A stretch of 64,000 nucleotides of DNA, taken from the NCBI RefSeq assembly GCF_020216025.1, contig NZ_JAIWNC010000002.1, positions 62,001-126,000 of the forward strand, read 5' to 3'. Position 1 is the first letter of the stretch. Each line of letters starts with the position of its first letter. The position numbers and the translations under genes are program-made. The notes below the pieces were generated by a model. That model was not told where the DNA came from and made no database searches. It worked only from the letters and a program-made list of their open reading frames with translations. The stretch comes from Jidongwangia harbinensis. Lineage in GTDB: Bacteria > Actinomycetota > Actinomycetes > Mycobacteriales > Micromonosporaceae. Shown here piece by piece: positions 54,319 through 61,841 of the stretch.

Positions 54319-56943
54319 GTGACCGAGGCCCTCACCAGACCGGACCAGGGCGGCCCCGGCAACACGATCTCCGAGCGGCGGATCGGCAGCGCGCTGGTCC
54401 TGCACCTGAACGAGCCGGTGACGGAGGAGGCGCAGCAGCTCGCGCTGTCGGTGCCGCAGGACGACGACAACGACATCGTGGTGCTCGACCTGCCGGCCCG
54501 GGTGCCGTTCGCGCGGTGGCAGGCGCTGACCGAGACCTGGCCGCGGCGGCGCCGGCGCGGCCTGCGGCTCCTGCCGGCCGGCGAGTCCGACGGCACCGCG
54601 CCGCTGGTCGCGCACTGGCTGGCACAGCGGTTGCGGTGCACCGTGTACGCACCGGACGGCCGGCTCGTCCGGACCGGGGCTGGCCACCTGTTCGTCGGGT
54701 CCGACCCGGACGGCGGCTGGCTCCGGTTCGTGCCCGGCAAGGCGCCGGTGCCGGCCGGCCGGCGGTACCCCACGCCGCCGTGGGACGCGGCCGTCGCCGC
54801 GAGCCGCACCCTGCGGGACACGGTGGCCGCCGAACCGCTGCCCGGCGGGGTGTGGATCCGGGACGGCCGGGACGCCGCGCTGCTCGACCGGCACCGCGAC
54901 CTGCTCCACCGGGCGTCACCGTGCGACCCCGGCACCATCGGCGTGATCCTCGGCTGCCCCGGTGGTGCGGCGGTGCGTCCCGAGGACGTGGTCCGGTTCT
55001 GCGCGACCCTGCCGGACACCGACCGGATGCGGTTGCGGTTCGCCGGATACGGGCCGGTCGAGCTGCCCGACGGCGACCGGCTCGGACAGGCCCTCGCCGA
55101 CGCGCTGGACGTCAACGTCGTCTGTTACGCCGGCCTGCCGCTGACGTCGCCCTATCTGGACGCCACCTACACCGTCCGGGCGGACGGTTCGACCGGCTGG
55201 CCGACGTTCGCCCGGGAACTGGGCTTCGCGCCGCGGGTCCTGCCGTTCTCCCTGCCCAAGCCGCCCGTGATACTCAGCCACCGTCCGCCACCCGGCACGT
55301 CCGAGGAGATCGAACCCCGGATCTTCCGGTACGAGTCCGACGTGATCGTGGAGGTGGTCGAGGCCGGGCTCTGGGTCCGCCCCGCGCAACAGCCGGCGCA
55401 CGCCGACACGATCCGCGCCGTGGCCGCCGAGCCGGACCGGTGCGCGGTCATCGTCGACGACACCGCGCCCGCGGCCGGGCCGGCGCTGCGGGAGGCCGCG
55501 CTGCGGGAGGCCGCGCTGCGGCTGGCGGAGCGGCTGACCGCGGTGGACGTGCGGAGCGAGCTGCGCGCGGCGTCGGAACTCGTCCAGGAGCCGCCGGACG
55601 CCCTGTTCGACCAGCCGGTGCCGCCCGCGCCGCCGGAGGTCCGGTGGAACGAGCCGACGCCGCTGCCGACGACGCCTAGGACACCGGTGCGGCCGTCTCC
55701 GGAACCCGCCACCCAACCCGCGCCGCCTCAACCCGCGCCGCCTCAACCCGCGCCGGTCGAGTCGGTCGTGGTCGAGCCTGCGCCGGACCAGCCTGCGCCG
55801 GCCGAGTCGGTCGTAGTCGAGCCCGTCCCGGACCAGCCTGCGCCGGCCGAGTCGGTCGTAGTTGAGCCCGTCCCGGTCGAGCCCGTCCCGGTCGAGCCCG
55901 TCCCGGTCGAGCCCGTCCCGGTCGAGCCCGTCCCGGTCGAGCCCGTCCCGGCCGCGCCCGTCCCGGCCGAATCCGTCCCGGTTGAGCCGGTCGTGGTCGA
56001 GCCCGTCCCGGTTCAGCCGGTCGTGGTTGAGCCGGTCGTGGTCGAGCCCGTCCCGGCCGGCCCGGATCTGGTTGCGCCGTCGCCTCCGCAGCCGGTCCCG
56101 CCTCCGGAACCCCCGGTCGCCGGGCCGCCGCTCCCCGCCGGCCCGCCGCCGCTTCCCGTCGACCCGCCGCCGCTCCCCGTCGACCCGCCGCAACCGGACG
56201 TCGCCGGTGGGTCCGCGGGCCGGCTGCGTGCGCTGGTCGCCGACTTCGATCCGGCGGCGGACCTCGCCGCCGTGGCGGACCGCATCACTCCGGGGCTCAA
56301 CGGGTGGGTCGCCAGCGAAGAGGAGTTCGTGGAGGCGACCGCGCTGGCCTGGTACCTGTCGCCGAACGGCGCACACGTCGACGTGGGCCTGCGCCGCGGC
56401 GCCGACGGCTCACCGGGGGAACTCGCCACGTACGTCGAGGCCGCGTTGGAGCGGCTGCCGGTGCACCGCGGCGTCACCACGTTCGCGCTGTCGCCGTCAC
56501 CGCGGCACTGGGAGATGTACGGCACCCGGGAGGTGATCGCGGACTGGGGATTCCTGCACGCTCTCGCCGCGCCGTGCACCGCGCTGCCGGGCGACACCGA
56601 CGTGCTGCTCTGGTCGTTGACCGCCCGCCGTACCGACCTGTGCGAGCCGGACGACGACGTGGCGGTGGACAGCCGGGTGCTGTTCCTGCCGGGTACCCAC
56701 TTCAAGCTTCTCGATCTGCGCCCGCCGGGGGAGGGCCGCCGCCGGGGCCGGGTCGTGCTGCGGGAACTGGCGGCGGACGAGGTGAGCGCGGACGGCACGG
56801 TGGACTCGCGGCACGTGGCGCGGGACGGGGAGACGCTCGACGCGATCCGCCGGACCTGGCTGGAATGGCGCCGTACCCCGCAGCGCCGCCGGGTCGGTCC
56901 GTCCGCGACCGGCCGGTTCGACCACCTGCCGGGCCTGGTCTGA
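54319..56943 (+). CDS. Large Pro/Val/Glu-repeat protein with ART-fold-like C-terminus
   Basis: An 874-residue protein from GTG 54319 (GGAAGG upstream). Residues 1-430 form an acidic-hydrophobic domain I do not recognise, followed by a long Pro-rich linker with VEPVP repeats (about 470-640). Residues about 640-870 end NGWVASEEEFVEATALAWYLSP ... LPVHRGVTTFAL ... ARRTDLCEP ... VDSRVLFLPGTHFKLLDL. HRGV and LFLPGTHFKLL resemble the R-turn and the final strand of mono-ADP-ribosyltransferases, but the S-T-S and the E-x-E motifs are not seen. No signal peptide. It is 28 bp after the ricin gene, probably co-transcribed. Confidence 0.7.
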   Translation: MTEALTRPDQGGPGNTISERRIGSALVLHLNEPVTEEAQQLALSVPQDDDNDIVVLDLPARVPFARWQALTETWPRRRRRGLRLLPAGESDGTAPLVAHWLAQRLRCTVYAPDGRLVRTGAGHLFVGSDPDGGWLRFVPGKAPVPAGRRYPTPPWDAAVAASRTLRDTVAAEPLPGGVWIRDGRDAALLDRHRDLLHRASPCDPGTIGVILGCPGGAAVRPEDVVRFCATLPDTDRMRLRFAGYGPVELPDGDRLGQALADALDVNVVCYAGLPLTSPYLDATYTVRADGSTGWPTFARELGFAPRVLPFSLPKPPVILSHRPPPGTSEEIEPRIFRYESDVIVEVVEAGLWVRPAQQPAHADTIRAVAAEPDRCAVIVDDTAPAAGPALREAALREAALRLAERLTAVDVRSELRAASELVQEPPDALFDQPVPPAPPEVRWNEPTPLPTTPRTPVRPSPEPATQPAPPQPAPPQPAPVESVVVEPAPDQPAPAESVVVEPVPDQPAPAESVVVEPVPVEPVPVEPVPVEPVPVEPVPVEPVPAAPVPAESVPVEPVVVEPVPVQPVVVEPVVVEPVPAGPDLVAPSPPQPVPPPEPPVAGPPLPAGPPPLPVDPPPLPVDPPQPDVAGGSAGRLRALVADFDPAADLAAVADRITPGLNGWVASEEEFVEATALAWYLSPNGAHVDVGLRRGADGSPGELATYVEAALERLPVHRGVTTFALSPSPRHWEMYGTREVIADWGFLHALAAPCTALPGDTDVLLWSLTARRTDLCEPDDDVAVDSRVLFLPGTHFKLLDLRPPGEGRRRGRVVLRELAADEVSADGTVDSRHVARDGETLDAIRRTWLEWRRTPQRRRVGPSATGRFDHLPGLV
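55864..55968 (+). repeat. 15-bp coding repeat (VEPVP)
   Basis: Five perfect GAGCCCGTCCCGGTC units (55864-55938) followed by two altered ones to 55968, part of a longer series of related VEPVP/PAPAES peptides between 55750 and 56060. The period of 15 keeps the frame. Confidence 0.9.
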
Positions 56944-56986
56944 AGGTCCGGGTGTGGGTGAACCGGCCCGGTCGCGGTTCTCCGGG

Positions 56987-57481
56987 TCAGGGAGCGAGCG
57001 GCGTGATGGGTGGCGGCTGCTTGTCGCGGTGCGCCGTGGCCTTGCACCCGGCGAACGGCCCGGCGGGGTCGCGCAGCGACGCCATCACCGGGCCCAGGTA
57101 GTCCCGGTGCCAGGTCGCCGGGCCGGTGAGCGGGCTCTTCGGCCCGGTCAGCTCCTGCCAGGCCATGGAGAGCCCGTGCAGCTGGGCGAGCGCCTCCGGA
57201 TGCTTCCACCACTGCGCGCACCACGGCGCGTTCGAGGTGACCTCCCGGCCGTACACCGGGATCAGGAGGTTGTGCACCCAGAATGCCAGCCGCTCCAAGG
57301 TCTCGCCATAGACCGGACCGTCGAGATACAGGATGAACGACGGCTGCGCCTCCGCCTCGGACTCCGGGCCGTTCGGCGACGGTGGTCCGGGCGGGGGCGG
57401 TGGTCCGGGCTGGGTCGGTGAGCCGGGCGGGGGCGGTGGGCCGGCAGCCGGGTCCGTGGTCGGGTGCAGCACGTCGGTCAT
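56987..57481 (-). CDS. DUF4913-containing protein
   Basis: A 164-residue protein, ATG 57481 (MTDVLHPTTDP) preceded by GAGGAGG. A Pro-rich start of 45 residues leads to the DUF4913 domain (LYLDGPVYGETLERLAFWVHNLLIPVYGREV ... WCAQWWKHPEALAQLHGLSMAWQELTG ... WHRDYLGPVMASLRDPAGPFAGC), a family found almost only beside actinobacterial conjugation or phage genes. Function unknown. It has its own ECF-type promoter and diverges from the Gln-rich protein. Confidence 0.8.
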   Translation of the reverse strand: MTDVLHPTTDPAAGPPPPPGSPTQPGPPPPPGPPSPNGPESEAEAQPSFILYLDGPVYGETLERLAFWVHNLLIPVYGREVTSNAPWCAQWWKHPEALAQLHGLSMAWQELTGPKSPLTGPATWHRDYLGPVMASLRDPAGPFAGCKATAHRDKQPPPITPLAP

Positions 57482-57514
57482 GGCGGGTCCTCCTCGATGA
57501 AACGGTCACCCGCA

Positions 57515-57542
57515 CGACGGAGCACGACCCGCACCGGTTCAG
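57515..57542 (-). promoter_or_regulatory. ECF sigma promoter D' (DUF4913 gene, minus strand)
   Basis: Read on the minus strand: CTGAACCG (57542-57535), 15 bases, CGTCG (57519-57515), 34 bp before the ATG at 57481. It lies 27 bp from the opposite-strand site at 57569. Confidence 0.7.
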
Positions 57543-57568
57543 TGGATCGGACATCGCGGCCGCCCGTC

Positions 57569-57597
57569 GTGAACCGGCCGGGTCCGCCGCCCGTTGG
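57569..57597 (+). promoter_or_regulatory. ECF sigma promoter D (Gln-rich gene)
   Basis: GTGAACCG (57569-57576), 15 bases, CGTTGG (57592-57597), 39 bp before the GTG at 57636. Confidence 0.75.
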
Positions 57598-57635
57598 GTG
57601 ATCGACCAATGCCGTGAACGATCGGAGGTGCCACT

Positions 57636-59162
57636 GTGGCTCCAGATTCGCCACCGGAATCCATGGCGTCCGCCTATGGCGTCACCGCACGCGATCTCCT
57701 CCGAGCGAATCGGACGCTGCTCAAGGACCTGGACTACCGCATCCGCGCCAACCGGCAGCAGCGGAGCAACGGCAAGGGTGCCGGGGGCACTCGCCACGCG
57801 AACGAGTTCAACCTGCTTCGCCGGGCGAAGCGGGAGGTCACGCAGACGGCGCTCCGGACGGTGCTGGAGAAGCGGGGAGAGCCCGGAGCCAAGTGGCGGC
57901 GCGCCGCCGTCGCCCTCGGCTTCCGTCTCGCCGCGCAGTACCTCAGTCGCATCGTGCCCGGCCGGATGGCACGCCCGTTCACCGGGAACCGGAGCCGGAA
58001 GTCCGGGTACGACGAGGGCGGCGTCCAGGAACGCGAACAGCAGTGGCAGAACGGGCCGGCGAACGGTGGCGGGTATGCGGCCGGTCGACAAGGTCCGGCC
58101 GGATCCGGTGGTTGGGCGGAGGCTCAGGCGGCACCCGGTACGAATGCCACGTTCGCCGCGGGCCGGCCGGCACCCGGTCCGGGAACCGGCTGGCGGCCGG
58201 GCGACCTGCCGCCGGCGGCCTGGATCCCGGCCGGCGCCCTACCTCAGCCGGAGCGGGAGGGCCGGGTAGCGGTCGCCGTGGCTCTGCTGATGAAGGACAA
58301 CGATTACGTCCAGAAGCTGTACGGGCAGGAACCGGGCCACATGAACCGGACCCGGGAACTCCTGACGGTGGCCGAGCAACGGGCGACCGAATCACCGACG
58401 TGGGCGTCCGGGTACGGCGAGGTGCAGGGCCACGGGCAGTTCGCCGGGACCTTCGCCGGCTACACCCCGGGCCAGGAGAACTATCCGACGGTGACGCCGG
58501 AGTCCCATTCCTACGTCCAGGCGCAGGGCAACGGGCAGTTCGCTGCGACCTTCGCCGGCTACACCCCCGGCCAGGAGTACGGCCCGATGGCGACGCTGGA
58601 TTACGATCCCGCCATCCACTCCGCTGCCTCCGGCTATTACTGGGCTCAGCAGCAGCCGACCGTGACTCAGCAACAGCCGAACGTGCAGCCGGCGGCGGTG
58701 CCGGACCTGTCCAACCCCTTCCGTTCGACTGTGCAGCCTCACCAGTTCGTGCCCGGCCAGCAGGCGGGTTACGGGCAGGACCAGCAGTTCGTGCCGAGTC
58801 AGCAGCAGGTCTACGAGTTCGTGCCGGTCCAGCAGCAGGGTTACGCGCCGCCCGGGCCGGCCGGGGGTGGGCAATGGCAGCCCTACGGCCCGTCCGTGGC
58901 CTCCGCGCAGTTCGGCAATCAGCAGCCGAGCAGCCAGCAGCCGAGCAGCCAGCAGCCGAGCAGCCAGCAGCCGAGCAGCCAGCAGCCGAGCAGCCAGCAG
59001 CCGAGCAGCCAGCAGGCCTACCACCAGAACCGGTTCGCCCATTCGGCGGGAACCCCGGTCTCGCCGTACCGACCGCCGTCGGTGTCTCCGCCCTCCACCC
59101 CGGCGCCGGGGGCGGCCGCGCAGGTGGGGCAGCGTAAGGCTACCCCGCGAGGGGTACGGTGA
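57636..59162 (+). CDS. Gln/Pro-rich repeat protein, unknown function
   Basis: A 508-residue protein; GTG 57636 follows GGAGGT. Residues 1-120 are basic and helical (ARDLLRANRTLLKDLDYRIRANRQQRSNGKG ... KWRRAAVALGFRLAAQYLSRIVPGRMARP). A compact middle (about 205-260, REGRVAVAVALLMKDNDYVQKLYGQEPGHMNRTRELL) is followed by a double repeat GQFAGTFAGYTPGQE / GQFAATFAGYTPGQE, three Q-F-V-P-x-Q-Q motifs and six SQQPS units. No signal peptide. It may be a cytoplasmic or surface-assembled scaffold; no enzyme domain is visible. It is a member of the ECF regulon by its promoter. Confidence 0.72.
   Translation: MAPDSPPESMASAYGVTARDLLRANRTLLKDLDYRIRANRQQRSNGKGAGGTRHANEFNLLRRAKREVTQTALRTVLEKRGEPGAKWRRAAVALGFRLAAQYLSRIVPGRMARPFTGNRSRKSGYDEGGVQEREQQWQNGPANGGGYAAGRQGPAGSGGWAEAQAAPGTNATFAAGRPAPGPGTGWRPGDLPPAAWIPAGALPQPEREGRVAVAVALLMKDNDYVQKLYGQEPGHMNRTRELLTVAEQRATESPTWASGYGEVQGHGQFAGTFAGYTPGQENYPTVTPESHSYVQAQGNGQFAATFAGYTPGQEYGPMATLDYDPAIHSAASGYYWAQQQPTVTQQQPNVQPAAVPDLSNPFRSTVQPHQFVPGQQAGYGQDQQFVPSQQQVYEFVPVQQQGYAPPGPAGGGQWQPYGPSVASAQFGNQQPSSQQPSSQQPSSQQPSSQQPSSQQPSSQQAYHQNRFAHSAGTPVSPYRPPSVSPPSTPAPGAAAQVGQRKATPRGVR
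58920..59012 (+). repeat. 15-bp coding repeat (SQQPS)
   Basis: Six CAGCAGCCGAGCAGC units in a row keep frame and encode SQQPS repeats near the C-terminus of the Gln-rich protein. Almost no substitutions, so recently expanded. Confidence 0.9.
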
Positions 59163-59223
59163 GCCCGTGCCGGCCGGCCGGGGCACCGGGTCGCGAAATC
59201 CTTTCCCCAAAGTCGCGGAAACC

Positions 59224-59253
59224 GTGAACCGAAGGGCCGGTCCATCCGTCGTT
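59224..59253 (+). promoter_or_regulatory. ECF sigma promoter E (anti-sigma gene)
   Basis: GTGAACCG (59224-59231), 15 bases, CGTCG (59247-59251), 38 bp before the GTG at 59291. It gives negative feedback if the gene below is the cognate anti-sigma. Confidence 0.75.
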
Positions 59254-59290
59254 GGGGTGACGACGGGCCGAAGATCGAGGGTTGGTACAG

Positions 59291-60091
59291 GTGGCTGAGG
59301 ACCTTTCAGACGGGCCGCACGTCGCCGACCTGCTCGGGTTGTACTACCTCGACTCGTTGGACTACGCGCAGGGTGACCGCATCGAACGTCATCTCGAGGC
59401 GTGCGCGCAGTGCCGCGCACAGGCCGAGGAGACGGTGGAGACGGTGGCCGCGCTGGCGCTGCTGATGGACGACGACCGGACCGGCCAGCCGGGCCGGTCG
59501 TCGGCACCGGTGAAGCGGGACCGCGCGCCCGGCGGGACGAGCCGTACCGGCTCGGACCGCCCGGGCGGCGGGCGAGGGGTACGTCCGGGACGGGCGGAGA
59601 CGTCACGACCGGGACCGTCGGCACCGGACCGGCGGCCTCCGGTCCGGCGCCGACGCGTCAAGGGGGTCGCCCGGCTCGGAGTTCTGCTGGCCCTGGCCCT
59701 GGTGGTCGGCGGCCTCGCCGTCGGGGCACTGGTGCGCGGAGCCGGCAGCGGCGGCGGACCGGTCATGACCGCGGCGGCCACCGCCGAGGACAGCGCGACC
59801 GGAGTGTCGATGTCCGTCGTCGCCACGCAGCAGACCGGCGGAGTGCAGGTCCGCGCCTCCGTCGACGGCCTCCGGGGCGGCACGCCGTACCGGTTGTACG
59901 CGGTGAGTGCCGACGGCCAGGTGTGGCCGGTGGCCGACTGGACCGCCGACGGGCGGGTGCAGGAGGTGACCGGGAACGTGCCGGTGGACCTCTCGTCGCT
60001 CGTCTTCCTCTCGGTCAGCCTGTCCGGCGACTCACCCGTCGTCTCGGTCTACCTCTCCCGCTCGGACGGGCCGACGCCGCCACCGCGCTGA
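59291..60091 (+). CDS. Zinc-finger (zf-HC2) anti-sigma factor
   Basis: A 266-residue membrane protein from GTG 59291. Residues 1-60 form a zf-HC2 anti-sigma domain (DLLGLYYLDSLDYAQGDRIERHLEACAQCRAQAEETVETVAAL) with His-34, Cys-38 and Cys-41 in H-x3-C-x2-C. A basic, Gly/Arg-rich linker is followed by one helix (about 124-146, GVLLALALVVGGLAVGALV) and an outside beta-domain (MSVVATQQTGGVQVRASVDGLRGGTPYRLYAVSADGQVWPVADWTADGRVQ). This is the RslA/RskA style. No sigma gene is next to it; the only one in the window is at 40.4 kb and is the likely partner. Confidence 0.88.
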   Translation: MAEDLSDGPHVADLLGLYYLDSLDYAQGDRIERHLEACAQCRAQAEETVETVAALALLMDDDRTGQPGRSSAPVKRDRAPGGTSRTGSDRPGGGRGVRPGRAETSRPGPSAPDRRPPVRRRRVKGVARLGVLLALALVVGGLAVGALVRGAGSGGGPVMTAAATAEDSATGVSMSVVATQQTGGVQVRASVDGLRGGTPYRLYAVSADGQVWPVADWTADGRVQEVTGNVPVDLSSLVFLSVSLSGDSPVVSVYLSRSDGPTPPPR

Positions 60092-60147
60092 CCGGCCGCG
60101 TGCCCGGCCGTACCCATCCTGACCACCACCTCATTCTGGGAGCCCGC

Positions 60148-61806
60148 ATGCCCACTCGACGGACGTTTCTCAGTCTGGCGGCCGCCGGAACGGCGGCCGG
60201 TGTCCCGCTGATCGCCTCCGCCTTCTACGCCAGGGCCGACGCGGGCGACGGTCTCCCGCTGGTCGTCGAGAACAACACCGGCCGGTTCGAGAACCAGGCC
60301 ATCACGATGTACGTGCTGGGCACCGCCGGGGGACAGCAGGGCTTCGTGAAGGAGAGCGGCGTCTTCACCCCGGTGTCGTCCGCGGCCGGCGGCGCGGACG
60401 GGTCGGTGGACATCGGCGTACCGCTGGCCGGGTCCGGCAGCACGTCGTTCGTGCTGCCGACGATGGAGTCCGGCCGGATCTACTTCGCCATCGACGGCAA
60501 GCTGACGTTCCGGGTGGTGACCGACGGCGCCGGCAAGGCGGCACTGCAGTATCCGGTGGCCTGGGTGGAGAGCGACCCGAACTTCGCGGTGCTGCACGAC
60601 TGCTGCGAGTTCACCTACGACGGCACGACGGTGAACCTCAACACCACCATGGTCGACATGTTCAGCATCCCGATGTCCATCCGGGTCGAGGGCGGCGACG
60701 GCCAGGCCGTCGCCGGGGTGCCGACGGCCGGCGGCCGGGACGCCATCTTCGCGGAGATGGAGCGCCAGCCCGACTTCAAGGGACTGGTGGTCGGCGACCG
60801 GCTGCGCATCCTGGCACCGAGTTACGGCATCGAGACGAAGCGTTTCCGGGCCGACTACTTCGACGGCTACATCGGCGAGATCTGGGAACGCTACGCCACC
60901 ACCGACCTGCGGGTGAAGACCGTGGCCGGGTCGTTCACCGGGCGCGTGGTGGACGGGAAGCTGACGTTCGACGGCGGGGTCCGGGCGTTCGACCGCCCCT
61001 CGACCATCGACGTGCTGAAATGCAACGGCGCGCTGGACGCCCCGAACGACGGGCGCAGCGGTCCGGTGGCGGCGGTGCTGGCCGCCGGGTTCAACCGGTC
61101 GGTGCTGGGCCAGGCCGACCAGCCGGTGGCCGACCGGGCGGCGCACTACCAGCATCCCGTCACCAACCACTACTCGCGCATCCTGCACGCGCACAGCGGC
61201 GACGGCCTGGCCTACGGGTTCCCGTTCGACGACGTGGCGGACCAGGCGCCGTTCGTCCGGAACACGGCTCCGACGCAGATGCGGATCACCCTGGCGCCGT
61301 TCGGTGACGGCCCGGTGCCGGCGCCCGCCGGTGGGCCGTCCCAGGCGCCGCCGGCTCCTCCCGAGGCGCTGGCGGCCGGCGCGGTCGTCGCGGCCGGCGG
61401 TGCGCGGGGCGGCAAGGGCCGCATCGCGGCGGACAGCTTCACCGCGCAGAGCGGCATCAAGACCGAGGACTGCGCCGAGGGCGGCAAGAACATCGGGTAC
61501 ATCGCGCACGGCGACCGGGCGTCGTACGGAAAAGTGGACTTCGGCGGGGAGGCGGCGACGCAGTTCCGGATGCGCGTGGCGTCCGGCGCCGCCGGGGGCG
61601 TGTCCGGCCTGATCGAGGTCCGGATCGGCGATCCGGGGTCGACGCCGGTGGGCGCGATCGCGGTGGCGAGCACCGGCGGCTGGCAGTCCTGGCAGACCGT
61701 GCCGGGCAGCATGGCGCCGGTGACCGGGGTGCACGACGTGCACCTGACGTTCACCAGCGGCCAGCCGCAGGAGTTCGTGAACGTGAGCTGGTTCGAGTTC
61801 TCCTAG
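60148..61806 (+). CDS. Secreted GH64 beta-1,3-glucanase with CBM6
   Basis: A 552-residue enzyme. ATG 60148 leads to a Tat-type signal (PTRRTFLSLAAAGTAAGVPLIASA). The GH64 domain spans about residues 37-400 (LPLVVENNTGRFENQAITMYVLG ... YDGTTVNLNTTMVDMFSIPMSIRV ... NHYSRILHAHSGDGLAYGFPFDDVADQ), the thaumatin-like laminaripentaose-producing family. After an Ala/Pro linker, a CBM6-type domain (about 420-552: GGKNIGYIAHGDRASYGKVDFGG ... TGGWQSWQTVPGSMAPVTGVHDVHLTFT) binds beta-glucan. It degrades fungal wall glucan or laminarin. Downstream of the anti-sigma gene by 56 bp, but without the regulon promoter. Confidence 0.93.
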   Translation: MPTRRTFLSLAAAGTAAGVPLIASAFYARADAGDGLPLVVENNTGRFENQAITMYVLGTAGGQQGFVKESGVFTPVSSAAGGADGSVDIGVPLAGSGSTSFVLPTMESGRIYFAIDGKLTFRVVTDGAGKAALQYPVAWVESDPNFAVLHDCCEFTYDGTTVNLNTTMVDMFSIPMSIRVEGGDGQAVAGVPTAGGRDAIFAEMERQPDFKGLVVGDRLRILAPSYGIETKRFRADYFDGYIGEIWERYATTDLRVKTVAGSFTGRVVDGKLTFDGGVRAFDRPSTIDVLKCNGALDAPNDGRSGPVAAVLAAGFNRSVLGQADQPVADRAAHYQHPVTNHYSRILHAHSGDGLAYGFPFDDVADQAPFVRNTAPTQMRITLAPFGDGPVPAPAGGPSQAPPAPPEALAAGAVVAAGGARGGKGRIAADSFTAQSGIKTEDCAEGGKNIGYIAHGDRASYGKVDFGGEAATQFRMRVASGAAGGVSGLIEVRIGDPGSTPVGAIAVASTGGWQSWQTVPGSMAPVTGVHDVHLTFTSGQPQEFVNVSWFEFS

Positions 61807-61841
61807 GCGGGGTCCGGGCCGGTGTCCCGGGGGCGGCGCGG

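Noticed and set aside
56957..56990. Another GTGAACCG sequence just after the large repeat protein
   Set aside because: The expected -10 at 15 bases reads TCCGG and no rightward gene follows, so it is not counted among the regulon sites.
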